NCBI GenBank assembly: GCA_022578965.1 | Contig: MU400604.1 | Coordinates: 1-64,000, forward strand | Source of the DNA: Xylaria sp. FL1777 | Lineage: Eukaryota > Ascomycota > Sordariomycetes > Xylariales > Xylariaceae | DNA: 64,000 bases | Reading direction: 5' to 3' | Shown here: positions 47,389 through 58,100 of the stretch, piece after piece | How the letters are laid out: each line of letters opens with the position of its first letter | Position numbering within the stretch: position 1 is the first letter of the stretch | Position numbers and translations under genes: made by a program | The notes under the pieces: model-generated | What the model saw: the letters and a program-made list of their open reading frames with translations, nothing else | Told to the model about the DNA's origin: nothing | Databases searched by the model: none

Positions 47389-48528
47389 TTATGCTTTTCT
47401 CAAAAGAAAGCTGCGCATCAGACTAAGTCGAGAGCTCACAGATGAGCCAATCTCCCGCAACCTAGACTGTTGTGTCCTCGATGTCCGTGATAGGAAGACT
47501 GTTAGTCTCTGAATTTCTCGATCATCCCTCCCTTCTTCTACGACGCGATTGAGCTTTCCGTCATCAAAAGCAATGCCGTGCCACAACAGAACACCAAGGA
47601 TTTGTGCTTTCTTCACTAGGGAGACAGTTTTTGAGTCGCGAGCGAGTTCTGGAATCAACAGCATGAGCTCATTCCAGAATGTATCCCTCAGGTGCGGAGC
47701 CTCAGGATAGTAAACGAACCGGCCGCTTTGGTTATCTTCGCCCAGGAGCTCTTCAAGCCCATACATTCCGATTCCAAAAGGTAGCCACTCAGCTTCCGCC
47801 CAATCCAACAAGCCAGTTAGCTTCCCAGAGTGCGGATTTACCATAATATTTGCCGCTAGAAAATCACCGTGAGTGAATACCCATGGTAAAGCCTCAATAT
47901 TAGATATGTTGCCCAGGATAGAAGAGGCAGTACGACGGAAGCGTATGGGAAGTGAGGCGCTCATCGACTCTAAACGTGACGTAAGACTCGAACCCACTGT
48001 GCGCATTTCACCAAGTAGGCCCTCGGCACGTCTCGCATTTCGCCATGCTAGCGCTTGAAGCTGGGCAAAGTCTCGTATCATCTGTTCTCGCGCTGCCCCT
48101 TTACTCGACATTACTCGATAATCCGCAAGGGATACACCAGGAATTTTTCTCATAGAAAACGCATGGAGATCAGTCCCTTTTAGTTGTCCGAGATACTCGG
48201 TCTCCGGGGCCAAGTCCTTGAAGATATCGGAGGCAGTACTCGTTATGTCCATGTCTAGTTTGTAGGTGGATGGCCGGAACTGTACGGCGGTCTCTTCGCC
48301 AGCGAACAGCGTGTATGAGCAGTAACCCTGGAAAGGCGCGGGTCGGATAGCGCCTAAATACCGCGACCTGGCAAAGGCATCGCAGTCGTCTTTCACAGTG
48401 GCAGGTAACTTGCAGCGATCAAAAAACGGCTTGAAGCAGACGCCCGAGTCATTGGACGAACTTGCCATCTTGCTTACGTTTCCAAAAACTGAACACCCGC
48501 TGGGTGGATGGATAAGGGTATTGCACAT
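47389..48528 (-). CDS. Aminoglycoside-phosphotransferase-fold kinase-like protein
   Basis: A single 379-aa frame. The APH/choline-kinase fold is shown by the Brenner motif FTHGDFLAANIM (His220, Asp222, Asn227) and the metal-binding Asp242 in GLLDWAEAEW. The N-lobe is divergent and no clear ATP-binding lysine motif was found. Such proteins are very common in ascomycetes and their substrates are mostly unknown; the name does not imply antibiotic resistance. Start candidates are ATG at 48528 and ATG at 48468 (MASSSND); the second gives a more natural N-terminus. The C-terminus is basic and Ser/Arg-rich. Confidence 0.85.
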   Translation of the reverse strand: MCNTLIHPPSGCSVFGNVSKMASSSNDSGVCFKPFFDRCKLPATVKDDCDAFARSRYLGAIRPAPFQGYCSYTLFAGEETAVQFRPSTYKLDMDITSTASDIFKDLAPETEYLGQLKGTDLHAFSMRKIPGVSLADYRVMSSKGAAREQMIRDFAQLQALAWRNARRAEGLLGEMRTVGSSLTSRLESMSASLPIRFRRTASSILGNISNIEALPWVFTHGDFLAANIMVNPHSGKLTGLLDWAEAEWLPFGIGMYGLEELLGEDNQSGRFVYYPEAPHLRDTFWNELMLLIPELARDSKTVSLVKKAQILGVLLWHGIAFDDGKLNRVVEEGRDDREIQRLTVFLSRTSRTQQSRLREIGSSVSSRLSLMRSFLLRKA

Positions 48529-50034
48529 AGAAACCTACCCAGGAACCTAGAACGTCACTTTGCGGCTTATTTTATACTGCGGGTTCTAAGTTTAAGCCGC
48601 CCATAGAGTTCAGGGCTGTCATGAAGACACAGGCCATGTGACGGAACAAGTGGATGAGGGAGGGGTAGGGACTGAGTTGATAAGCTCACCTCGTTGCGCG
48701 TTATGCGATGGACTGGCGACCATCAGATGTTGGCGTAACCGATCCTACGCGTAGGCTGGAGAATCCCTGCTTGTCTGCACGCCCTCGGTGTTGGCCCTCG
48801 CACACTATGGGTATGGATCGTAGGTATACCGGTACTGTCTCTGCCGCAGGAACCGCTGGCCCCTTGTCGGGCACTCCGCGGCGCCAACGGCATGCACATT
48901 TTGGAGATTGGTTTTGGAATACCTACTCCCAGGGTATCTGCTATGAAGCGTGGGGGTTAGCAGTAGATAATGTAGTTACTATCAGCATTTAGATATCATT
49001 TATCTTCATATTCTTGCATCCGATAACGTATCATGGCCTGCATAACGCCCGGTGAGAACGCCACACGCGCCCTGTCGCAGGCTGAGAAGTTGCTGACCAA
49101 AGGTAGTACCTAATACCTCAAAACATTGTTCTCGATAATACAGAGGGATTCCTGAAATTGGGCTTATTGCGGTTCCCGATAAATAACGATGAGCGTCTAC
49201 ATTGGGATGGAATACAGGTGTAGTACCAGGAATATAAGTAGGTACCTAGGTAGGTAGGTTAGTTAATAGCCCCTAGAAATAGGTGAAGAGGCGGTGCCAA
49301 GTTAGGTACCTACCTACACTGTTCGAGGTACTTATACTAGGTAAGCCCCCTGTAGTTGCCCTGTAGATACGTAGTACATATATACCTACACCTAGGTGGG
49401 GTGTTTACCAGGGAATATCACACTGCTGAAGATGTCATTGTTTTTGTAAAGCATGCTCTTCTGCAGGTTACCTATGAGGTAGGTACATTACACTAATGTG
49501 ACCATATTATACCTCTTGAACTTACTAGATAATATTGTTAACTGGTCCTGCTCATTCCCGACCTCAGAGGTGGACCGAGCTTCATCCAAAAACATCTAGG
49601 TAACCGATCTAGCATTACCTCTACCAACCTCCAAGTCTTTTGCACATTCCTCAGGTCTAATATCTGAAATTGCCCTGCTGCGTCTAGCAACCCTAAGCAA
49701 AAACTACATGCTGCTCCTGCCATATCTAACATACGTAGCCAGACGATCTTTCCTATCTTCATTAATGAAGAGAGAGTTGCTGCTGTTAATGTTGGTCGCC
49801 CGTGGTCGTAAACCTCGCGTAAGGTAGTTCTCTATGGCTATGTTTTCCTCTCCCATTCTCGGCCAGCCGGCTATTTCAGTCAGAGTAAAGGTTCTATGTT
49901 ATCTAGCAAACTACGACTCTGGTTTTGGATTCCTATATACGCCTATCTCATACCTCTAGCACCTTCAAGCACACACTAGTCATGTCAAGCACGCTTCAAC
50001 AAAACATTGATATCGCAGCAGCAATCATGTAAAC
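48529..50034. other. Intergenic rich in AGGT/ACCT tracts, no gene seen
   Basis: Frames at 48708-48992 and 49538-49762 have no motif. A short peptide-like start at 49033 ends after about 25 codons. The middle part is the longest AGGT/ACCT tract of the window (49237-49400). Confidence 0.45.
49237..49400. repeat. Long TAGGTACCTA/GGTAGGTAGG tract
   Basis: Clusters of TAGG, GTAC and CCTA words make repeated palindromes (GGTACCTAGGTAGG, GTTAGGTACCTACCTAC, CACCTAGGTG). Same motif family as three other intergenic tracts in the window. Confidence 0.6.
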
Positions 50035-52702
50035 ATGCCTTCGTCGCCTTCCAAAAAGCGCATCATCGTCTGCTGTGATGGAACATGGCAAAACTCGTAA
50101 GCGTTGTCGCATCATGGATTACGCGAATGCTCACGACCCTGACCTAGCGACAATGGATATGTTAAATCAAACGATACAAAATCAAAATCCAACCTACAGG
50201 TGCCTTCGAACGTGACTCGTATCTCAAGGTGCTTCAGGAGGACCTGTTCAGATGGAACGGTACGCATTCCTCGATCTTTAACTCCTCGTTTTATAACATC
50301 ATCTCCTCGAGATTTTCCTACATGCTCCCAAAACTCCCAAGTGTGAGTTCGGTATTTATTATAAACAATAGCTTTTAACACATGGGCCCTTACAGTTCCA
50401 AATCATATACTATCAATCCGGAGTGGGCTCGAGATCCGGAATTATTGACAGGCTATTTAGCGGAGCCTTCGGCACTGGTAAGTTCTCTGTTATATGCGTA
50501 TATAAAGAAATAAAAAACATCGTTAGTTATCTTCTTTATTATTAATGTCCTCATTAGGTATATCAGAGGTTAGCCATAACTTGAGTTCTGCGCGTAATGA
50601 TAATATTCACGAGTGATAGAACATCCGCGAAGCGTATGCATTCATTTGCGCAAACTATGTCGATGGAGACGAGATCGTCCTTCTTGGTTTCAGCCGAGGC
50701 GCCTTCACTGCAAGATCGATCGGTGGCATGATTTCCGACCTAGGACTTCTAACTCGACAGGGCCACGACTATTTTTACCCAATCTTCAAAGATATGCAAA
50801 ACTGGTCTAACGACAAATACGACGACCCTTTCCCGACAATGCCCTTTACGAACAAACCTAAAGGCGAGAATGCAGCTTCCATCTACCGCGAACGGCTCGT
50901 GGAGGTGAGGGCTCTAGTTTTTTGAGTGGTAGATATTCTAACCTTCGTATGAACAATAGAAAGGGTACTCCCGGATTAAAGGAAACAACGGGCAAGGAAC
51001 CCTAATCCGAGTACTAGCAATCGGTATGGCTAATCAAATATGACCGGCCCAGATGTTGCTAACACCTGAGTAAGGGGTATAGGATACAGTTGGTTCGTTA
51101 GGCATCCCCGACATGAAGATCTTATCAAGGCTAGGCATCAAGCGATGCACACATGAATAAGTCTCTCTTGGGTTTGATTTATCAAACGTGCAGGCTGACT
51201 ATTCCCACGTACCAGTTTTACAATACCCGTCTTTCGAACAAGATCCAGCATGGGTTTCATGCCCTCGCCTTAGATGAGGCGAGAGGCCCGTTCGCGCCGA
51301 CTCTCTAGGAGCGACGGCCACAGGAACAGGACACTTCCGACCTTCGCCAAGTTTGGTTCCCGGGAAGCCACGCGAACATTGGGGGCGGGTGGCCAGATCA
51401 GGGTGTCGCTAATACCACACTTGCTTGTGCGTCTAGTCTACACTACTACTCCTCCAACTTCTCTTTAAAAATCTTTTAGCATAGAAATGAACTAACACAC
51501 TAGAAGGGATGATGGACCAGCTCTCTTCAGTCGGTTGTGAGTTCCAACCCGATGCGCTGGAAAGAGCCTTCGCGGCCACTGTGAAGTACTATACAAACCA
51601 GGAGCCAGAGAGCTTTTCACAGCACCGAAAACACAGGCCGTCCAGTTGGGCTGAGGAGTCCATCTATGAATCAAACAAACCGATACGCCCGTGGTCACTA
51701 CACTACATCCAATCCGCAACCGGTCCGCTGTACAACCTACTGGGAAGTGTCTCTCGCGCTCCGGGTATGTACAAGAAGGTAGACCCCAAAAACGGTCGAC
51801 CCTTATTAGAATTCTTGGAAGACACGAATGAGCGGATTCACCCAAGTGTCAGAGTGCGCCTTGCCTGTGAAGGTTTGGGTCTCAACGACTCAGAGGTCTG
51901 GCACTGCCCGTCTCTGCTCCAAGTTAGTCATTTAGAGTCAATGTCTTCTTTTTCGGGTGGTTCTTAGGAAGGCAAGAGGACTCATCCGGCTTGCATAAAT
52001 TCCAGCTGGCTACACTTCCAAATCAGTTACAAACCATATCCTTTATGATAATTACTGATTCCAAGTCTTATAGTACTGGCGACCCAGGCGAATTCGTGCA
52101 CAGTTCTTTGACCCTGTCTCGCGGACGGCAAGTTAGGGACCTGCAAGTCACAAGAGCCAAACCGAATCAACGGCTCACCAGTCAGAACAAGCAGGGAGCA
52201 CCTCAATTGCGGCAGTAACCTCGGCAGAAAGCTTGCTGATGCTCAGCCGGGATCCTTCTGAAAGATGGGTGGTGAGTAATTCCCAAACTTGTCCCTGCTT
52301 CCGGGTTTCGGCGACTAGCGATTAAAAAGAGTCCTGTTGGACCAAAATTATGTCCTAAAGCATTCCCGCAGATTTAAACATTCATACATGTGTTACGCTC
52401 ATAAAGGCGACTATTAACCGCGAGTGCTGTAGTGGGAATATGTCGGACCCGAAATTACAGCGCCGATTATCCGAACGATGGTGGAGGAGAACTTAGGTCC
52501 ATTCGAACAACGACTGTTAGAGTTGGCGGCTGGCAAAGTGCATGTCTATAAATATGCAGAGAAAAAAGACGTCGATGAGTTCAAGGCCTTCCATATTCGG
52601 GGATTCATAAAAATGATGAAGAGTTTGCACAGGAGCTGGCACTCCAAACAGAAGGCTGCGATACATGCTCATAAAAAGAAGGGCGCACAGCGGACGGACT
52701 AG
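50035..52702 (+). pseudogene. DUF2235 alpha/beta-hydrolase gene, inactivated
   Basis: Family PF09994 (DUF2235, T6SS Tle1-like phospholipase domain). Supported exons: 50035-50096, 50148-50259, 50396-50477, 50558-50568, 50620-50904, 50960-51023, 51075-51156, 51194-51426, 51507-51922, one ending at 52271, and 52433-52702; the part between 51923 and 52136 is unclear. Motifs: IIVCCDGTWQNSDNGY, VPSNVTRISRC, QIIYYQSGVGS, the nucleophile elbow LGFSRGAFTARS, GSLGIPDM, IQHGFHALALDEARGPFAP, GSHANIGGGWPDQG. Three lesions break the frame: TAG at 51080-51082 where the family has Trp (GVWDTVGSLG), a probable lost splice donor at 51157 (GTAAGT to ATAAGT, giving TAA), and TAG at 51306-51308 where the family has Trp (PTLWER). 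Everything else is intact, so the inactivation looks recent. Confidence 0.72.
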
Positions 52703-53051
52703 TGGAGAAGTTGGATTGGTAGGTTGTATATGGATTAGACTAGAATTCTTAGACCGTATGTTTTTCTACATCATGTGTGATACACATGCCACGAAGTTCG
52801 GCGTTCGTGATGCTTGGTTGATTAGAGCCTAAATTACGAGGATTTGGTCTGTGGATGCTGTTGAAAGCTATCACGTGAAATACTTACCTTACCTAGGCAG
52901 CAATTGGATCCATCGCGCATTTGCGACGGGCGGTTTGACCGTGTCAAAACCTTCTTCGTCCTCAACAAGAGTTTGAACATGCTAATCAATACAACGATAC
53001 GTAACTCAAAAACGGCAACCGACTAGGCGCGCCGATATTTCGACAGCGAAC
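52703..53051. other. Short intergenic region
   Basis: Promoter of the ARL2 gene. Nothing else is seen. Confidence 0.4.
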
Positions 53052-54014
53052 ATGTTGTCAATTCTACGTAAGGCGAGGTTGAAGGACAAGGAGATGCGAA
53101 TCCTGATGCTGTAAAGTCTTTTCTTTTATACTGTGCACATGATAATGATTGACAGTAACCGCTACAAACTTTCATGAGAAAAGATGCTAACGAGAACTCG
53201 CTGCTAGGGGCCTCGATAATGCAGGGAAGACGACGATTGTCAAAAAGATCATGAACGAGGATGTCAACACCGTCAGTCCCACGCTAGGATTCATCATCAA
53301 GACAATTGATTATGAGGGGTGAGAGCGCTTTATCCAAATCTTCACGTTTGCCTCTCTCTACCTCTGGAGCCCCTTCAATCACTCGTCTCCTCCTTCTATC
53401 AGCTTATAACGATTAAGTAGAGAATTAATTAATTTCTAGGTATAAGTTGAATATCTGTAAGTGCACACAGTCATCCTTGCGGTTTGATGTCAGTGCGTGC
53501 ATAGATGGTCAGGCGATGGGTTGAAATCACTGATCCCAACGGCGACAGGGGACGTGGGCGGTCAGAAAACGCTGCGTTCGTACTGGCGCAACTACTTTGA
53601 GAAGACCGATGCCCTTATCTGGGTCGTGGATGCGACGGATCGGCTGCGCATTGACGACTGTCGTGACGAGTTACACGGACTGCTGCAGGAAGAGGTAGGG
53701 ATCAAGCTATCGTCATCTCCCACCATCTTTCTTCACCTTCGTTCAAATATAATATTTCGTCGGTGCAGTGCTAACCATTCTTTCGTACTTGCGTCATTCA
53801 GCGACTCTCGGGTGCAAGTCTGCTCGTCTTCGCCAACAAGACCGATGTTCAGGGGTGCATGGATGAGGCGGAGATCTTGCAGGGTCTTCAGCTCAAGGCC
53901 ATCCGCTCGCATCGGTGGCATGTCCTCCGATGCAGCGCCATTACGGGGGATAATCTAACGGAAGGGCTCGCATGGGTGGTTGAAGATGCTAAGGCGAGGT
54001 TGTTTTTGTATTAA
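53052..54014 (+). CDS. ARL2: ARL2-type small GTPase (Alp41/Cin4)
   Basis: Arf-like GTPase acting with tubulin-folding cofactors in microtubule biogenesis. Exons 53052-53110, 53208-53318, 53440-53456, 53549-53694 and 53802-54014 give 181 aa. G-box motifs: GLDNAGKT (P-loop, aa 21-28), SPTLGF (switch I), [18 protein letters not shown] (switch II), ANKTDVQG (N/TKxD) and CSAITG. The N-terminus [18 protein letters not shown] has no Gly2, so it is probably not myristoylated, as in other ARL2. The Trp of WDVGGQ is split by the intron after a 17-nt exon that encodes only YKLNI plus part codons. Confidence 0.92.
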
Positions 54015-55135
54015 GTAAATATACTAAGACAAGACGCGTCTAACTTGTCTAACCTACCTACACTAATTACACGGACAACATCCAAGAGTTGGAACGATCC
54101 TGTCGAGCTCATCTACCTACAGTAGTATATACTATGTATGCTTGATTCTATCTATGCATGTGCGATTGACGGACGCAGACGCAGCATAGCTCACAGCTAC
54201 AGGGGCACACTACGGCAGCCTTATTTACCTAGTTCTAGATAAACAAGAGGGAAGGAAGGATGTTGCTGGGCAGTAATACAGTTATAGTAGTCGGTACATA
54301 TGTAGGCATCTGTCGGAGATAAGAAACTGGATGATGCCTGTAATAATGCCCCACCTAGGTGATTCAGAAGGTACCCATATACCGGTAACTAATAGTGGCG
54401 TGCTACAATGCAATAAAATCCGAGGCGATCCTTCATGTCTCTTTTTCTTACAATGTACAAATTCGGGGCGTAGGTACGCAGTGTGGTACGTGTGTATGAG
54501 TATACATTGGACACAGGAACGGGAATCAAAACAACAATTCAAAAAGAACCCGAGTCAATTAATAATAGCCCGGCCGGATCGCCCGTTACAACAGGATATC
54601 CCGCGTATCCACCTCACGGTAGAGCAGGGATCGAATGGGGACGTTGGCCCGTCTAGCTAGGACTAGGGGGCTGAGAGGTTGCGCACGATAGCCGAAGAAG
54701 CGTGCAAAAATCCACCGGACCGTCGTTGCAAGGGCTATTCTAGTGCAGTTTTAATTTTCTTATTGCTAGACTGACTAACTTCAGCTTACCTGCCCCAAGT
54801 TACCTCATCAACAACAACAACAAACTTTCGGGCCGCTGCCTTTCTACCTACGTCTTACACTGCCTCTTACACCACCTACACCACACGACCTACCTAGGTA
54901 CACTAGGTATAGTGCAGGCCGCCTACAGGTAGTAGGTGGGTACCTAACTAACTACCTACCTCCTACTTCTATGCGTCTATGCATAGGTGAACTATCATCT
55001 TGGTACTACCAAAGCTAAAGCCAAAAACTCAAGCCTCGTCTCGCGTTGCCCTGACATGCGCCCCCACCCCATAGTGCCTCTGTAAACAATATAATCAATC
55101 CATAATCACCACCGTTCGCGGCCGCTACTATCCCG
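54015..55135. other. Intergenic, no gene seen
   Basis: Contains an AGGT/ACCT tract (54882-54965) in the leader or promoter of the DUF4045-gelsolin gene. The frame 54331-54660 has no motif. Confidence 0.45.
54882..54965. repeat. ACCTACCTAGGT-type tract upstream of DUF4045 gene
   Basis: CACCTACACC, ACCTACCTAGGTACACTAGG, GGTAGTAGGTGGGTACC and ACTACCTACCTCC words follow each other. It lies 170-255 nt upstream of the start codon at 55136, so it is probably in the promoter or 5' UTR. Confidence 0.55.
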
Positions 55136-58100
55136 ATGTCTGAAGACGTATCTCGCTTTCTGTCCCAGGTTAAAGAGTTGGGAGAACGCCGGATCGAGGA
55201 GGATGAAGCTCGGTCGAGAGAATTAGAAGAAAAGATACTGCAGGATCGAAAGGAACGGCAAGCTCGCCGTCGCGGTGAGCCTCATTTCCTCCTCTCTGCT
55301 CTCTCTCTATACTCTTTCTGCCCACACACTTTAGACCATTGACTGCCATTGACGGCCATTGTTTTTGCTTTCCATGCCATTGTTGAGAGAATTGTTCACC
55401 GCCGGACTTCTGCCTTACTTCTGACTATCTCTCGGTCTTGATGCTGCTGCGCCGCGTGTACTCTATCCACCCAAACAACTTAATCCATTAGAGATTTTCT
55501 GTCGGGTGCCCGTATGCATGTGATTTTCCCTCACTGCAGGAGTCCGAATTGCTGCTGATACCGCAGCTCCTCCTCTCTCTTCCACGCCTCAAGACTTTTG
55601 TTGGGTCTGCAGAAGCTAATATTCAATTCTCGCTCTTCACCAGAACGCGCCAGATCTATCTCGCCCCAAAAATCATCCCCCGTAAACACCCCGCCTCCTG
55701 CTCAACCCAACGATAATCACCGCCCAGAACGCCTGGATTTGGCCGCGTCTCCTACACTTTACCCTCCGTCCAGTCCCAAGTCGCAATCGGCGCCGGAGGC
55801 TGAGGAGAACAATATGGTCACCGCCACACCAGTCTCGATTTCTCCGTCCAAGGAGAATGAATCTCCTATAGACGCCGAAATCAAACCAAATCACCCACCA
55901 TCGCCTTCACGGAGCGGAACGACTGCCAGGGGCCTCTCGTGGCAAAGACGACCAAACTCGCAGGCCTCGGAGCGGTCAAGAAGTCGGCCACTCTCCATAG
56001 TTGCGGCCGAGAATGCGACCCGTTCCTCCAATTCTGTCTCCGAGCAGGACACAGCCGCTGACAGCCTGTCGAGAGACCAGATTGCTTCCGCATTGTCTTC
56101 CAAAGATCCTTCCTGGTTCCGTCAGACCACCGATAGAGGTGCTAGCTCTGCTGCCTATAGGCGGAGCCAGGTCGAAGATACACAAACAGTAGACCTATCG
56201 TCCGCACCAATCCAGCTTCCAGGCATGTCGCGTAGCACATCAGGCGAATCTTTCGGAAATGGGGATACCTCACTCCTGGGGTCCTCAGCACTACGAGGCA
56301 ACGTCGTATCGCCTACCAATTTATCTGATAGCCAAAACTTAGATCAGCAACCGAGTACTGTTCAATCTGATATCGATTCAACCCGAGAAACACGAGGTCC
56401 TTTCTCTCCGCCCCTCGGTCGAACGTCGCCTACAAAAGCAGAAAGGCCTGCTTCACCAACGAAAGGCGCGGGTGGCTTTGTGCAAAGCGCCATGATGAAA
56501 CGCTCCGAGAGTGTTAGCAAAAGATGGAATGTGCAATCGCCTACAGGATTACAACGTGCGGATCCCACTGCTTCCAACCGTAACAACTATGATCCAGCAA
56601 ATCGAACAAGTATTAACTCCAAGGTCCGACCGAAAAGTGTATTATTGCGTGATGCATCTATAGAACAGGCAAAGTCCAGCTCAAGTGAGAGCAAAGAAGA
56701 GGATAGGCCGGCATCGACAACTAGTGCTTCACTTAGACTAGATACGACGTCTCCGGAACCCCAGAGTCAAGATTCTAGCAAAGTTACACCTCCGGTCAGT
56801 CCATCAAAAACCATGGATCCTCGCAGATGGAGTCCCCAAAAATCCAGCTGGCTAGAATCGGCGCTGAACAAGCCTGAATCTCCCAAGCCGAAAGTTTCTC
56901 AACCTCCACCCAATCAACCTGCATGGATGGCCGAACTCCAGAAGGCGAAAGCACAGAAGGCTAGCAACACTGGAACAGAAAGCAGTAAGCCTTCAGGCAT
57001 CTCGCACAAGCACCAAGTTAGCATTGGTGGGCTTATGAGGTCCTCTGCCCCTGGCATAGCCACTACCCCAATAGGACGCGGCAATCTTCATAGCCCGTCT
57101 GCCTCTCTTAGTAGCATCAATGCTCCTGTGGCCAATGTGAAGTCTGAAACCGAACTACCAACGGTGCTTGGCTCAGTTAAGACGAGATCTGAGTCTACAG
57201 GTGGAATTAAACAAACAACACTACCTCCACCCAACAAAGCAAAACCCGCAACCCCTCCGAAGAAAGACTTTCGGGCAAATTTGAAACATAGAGCGCCACC
57301 AGCCACTGCGTCTACCGGCCCACAGGAGGTAGAATTCAAGAACGTATTTGGTAACCTTCGGAAGACTACAACGCAGAATTATGTCGCCCCTGATGAGTTG
57401 AAAGGCAACATCACTAGAGGAAAGGCAGGGTTGGCCGTAACAAACGGTCCGCAAAAGTCAGAGCGCGTAGATGAGTTTAAAGAAGCCATTCTAGCAAAAA
57501 AGAAGGACTTTCAGACAGCACAGACGGAAGGACGGAGTGTCCCACGGAATAACAGTGTGTCTAATGTAAACCTGGTCCCTGAAGGTCTCTCAAAACGGGC
57601 TGAACTTGGTCGTTCCAATACCATCAAGCGAGATTCGGTGTCTTCTGGCGTGTCGGAACCGGATTCACGAAGACCAAGTGTCGTGTCTCAGCGAGATTCC
57701 GTACCAGGAAGCTTTGCTGGAAGGGTCCAACGTTTTAGCACTTTAGAGAAACGTGCCTCAGTTATAGAGGGGCTGAACTCAAAACCAGAGGGGCAAGGCA
57801 CGGCAACAGAGTCATCAGTCGCACGAAAATCCCCTATCTCGAGACCAGCCAGTGGTTTAGCAGACCCTACCAATGATACCAATGGGCCAGCTCGTCTTCC
57901 AGGTAAGATTGGTGGTAGTGCATTAGCCAACCGATTCAACCCTGCTCTTGCTGGTCTTCTCTCTAGAGGGCCTCCTACGGCATCCGGCTCTGGAGCCAAC
58001 TCCGGGGGGGCAGCACTCTCGCGCTCTAGCACCGAGGATAACGACAATGAAGCCGGATCTGGCTCCAAACTAACACATATGACCAAGAATCGGGCGCGCG

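Noticed and set aside
48708..48992. 94-codon frame next to the APH-fold gene
   Set aside because: No family resemblance and no transcript signals; treated as intergenic.
50035..52702. Reading the in-frame TAG codons as tryptophan (recoding)
   Set aside because: All other genes in the window use normal stops, including TAG as terminator, and a third lesion (splice donor) points to decay instead.
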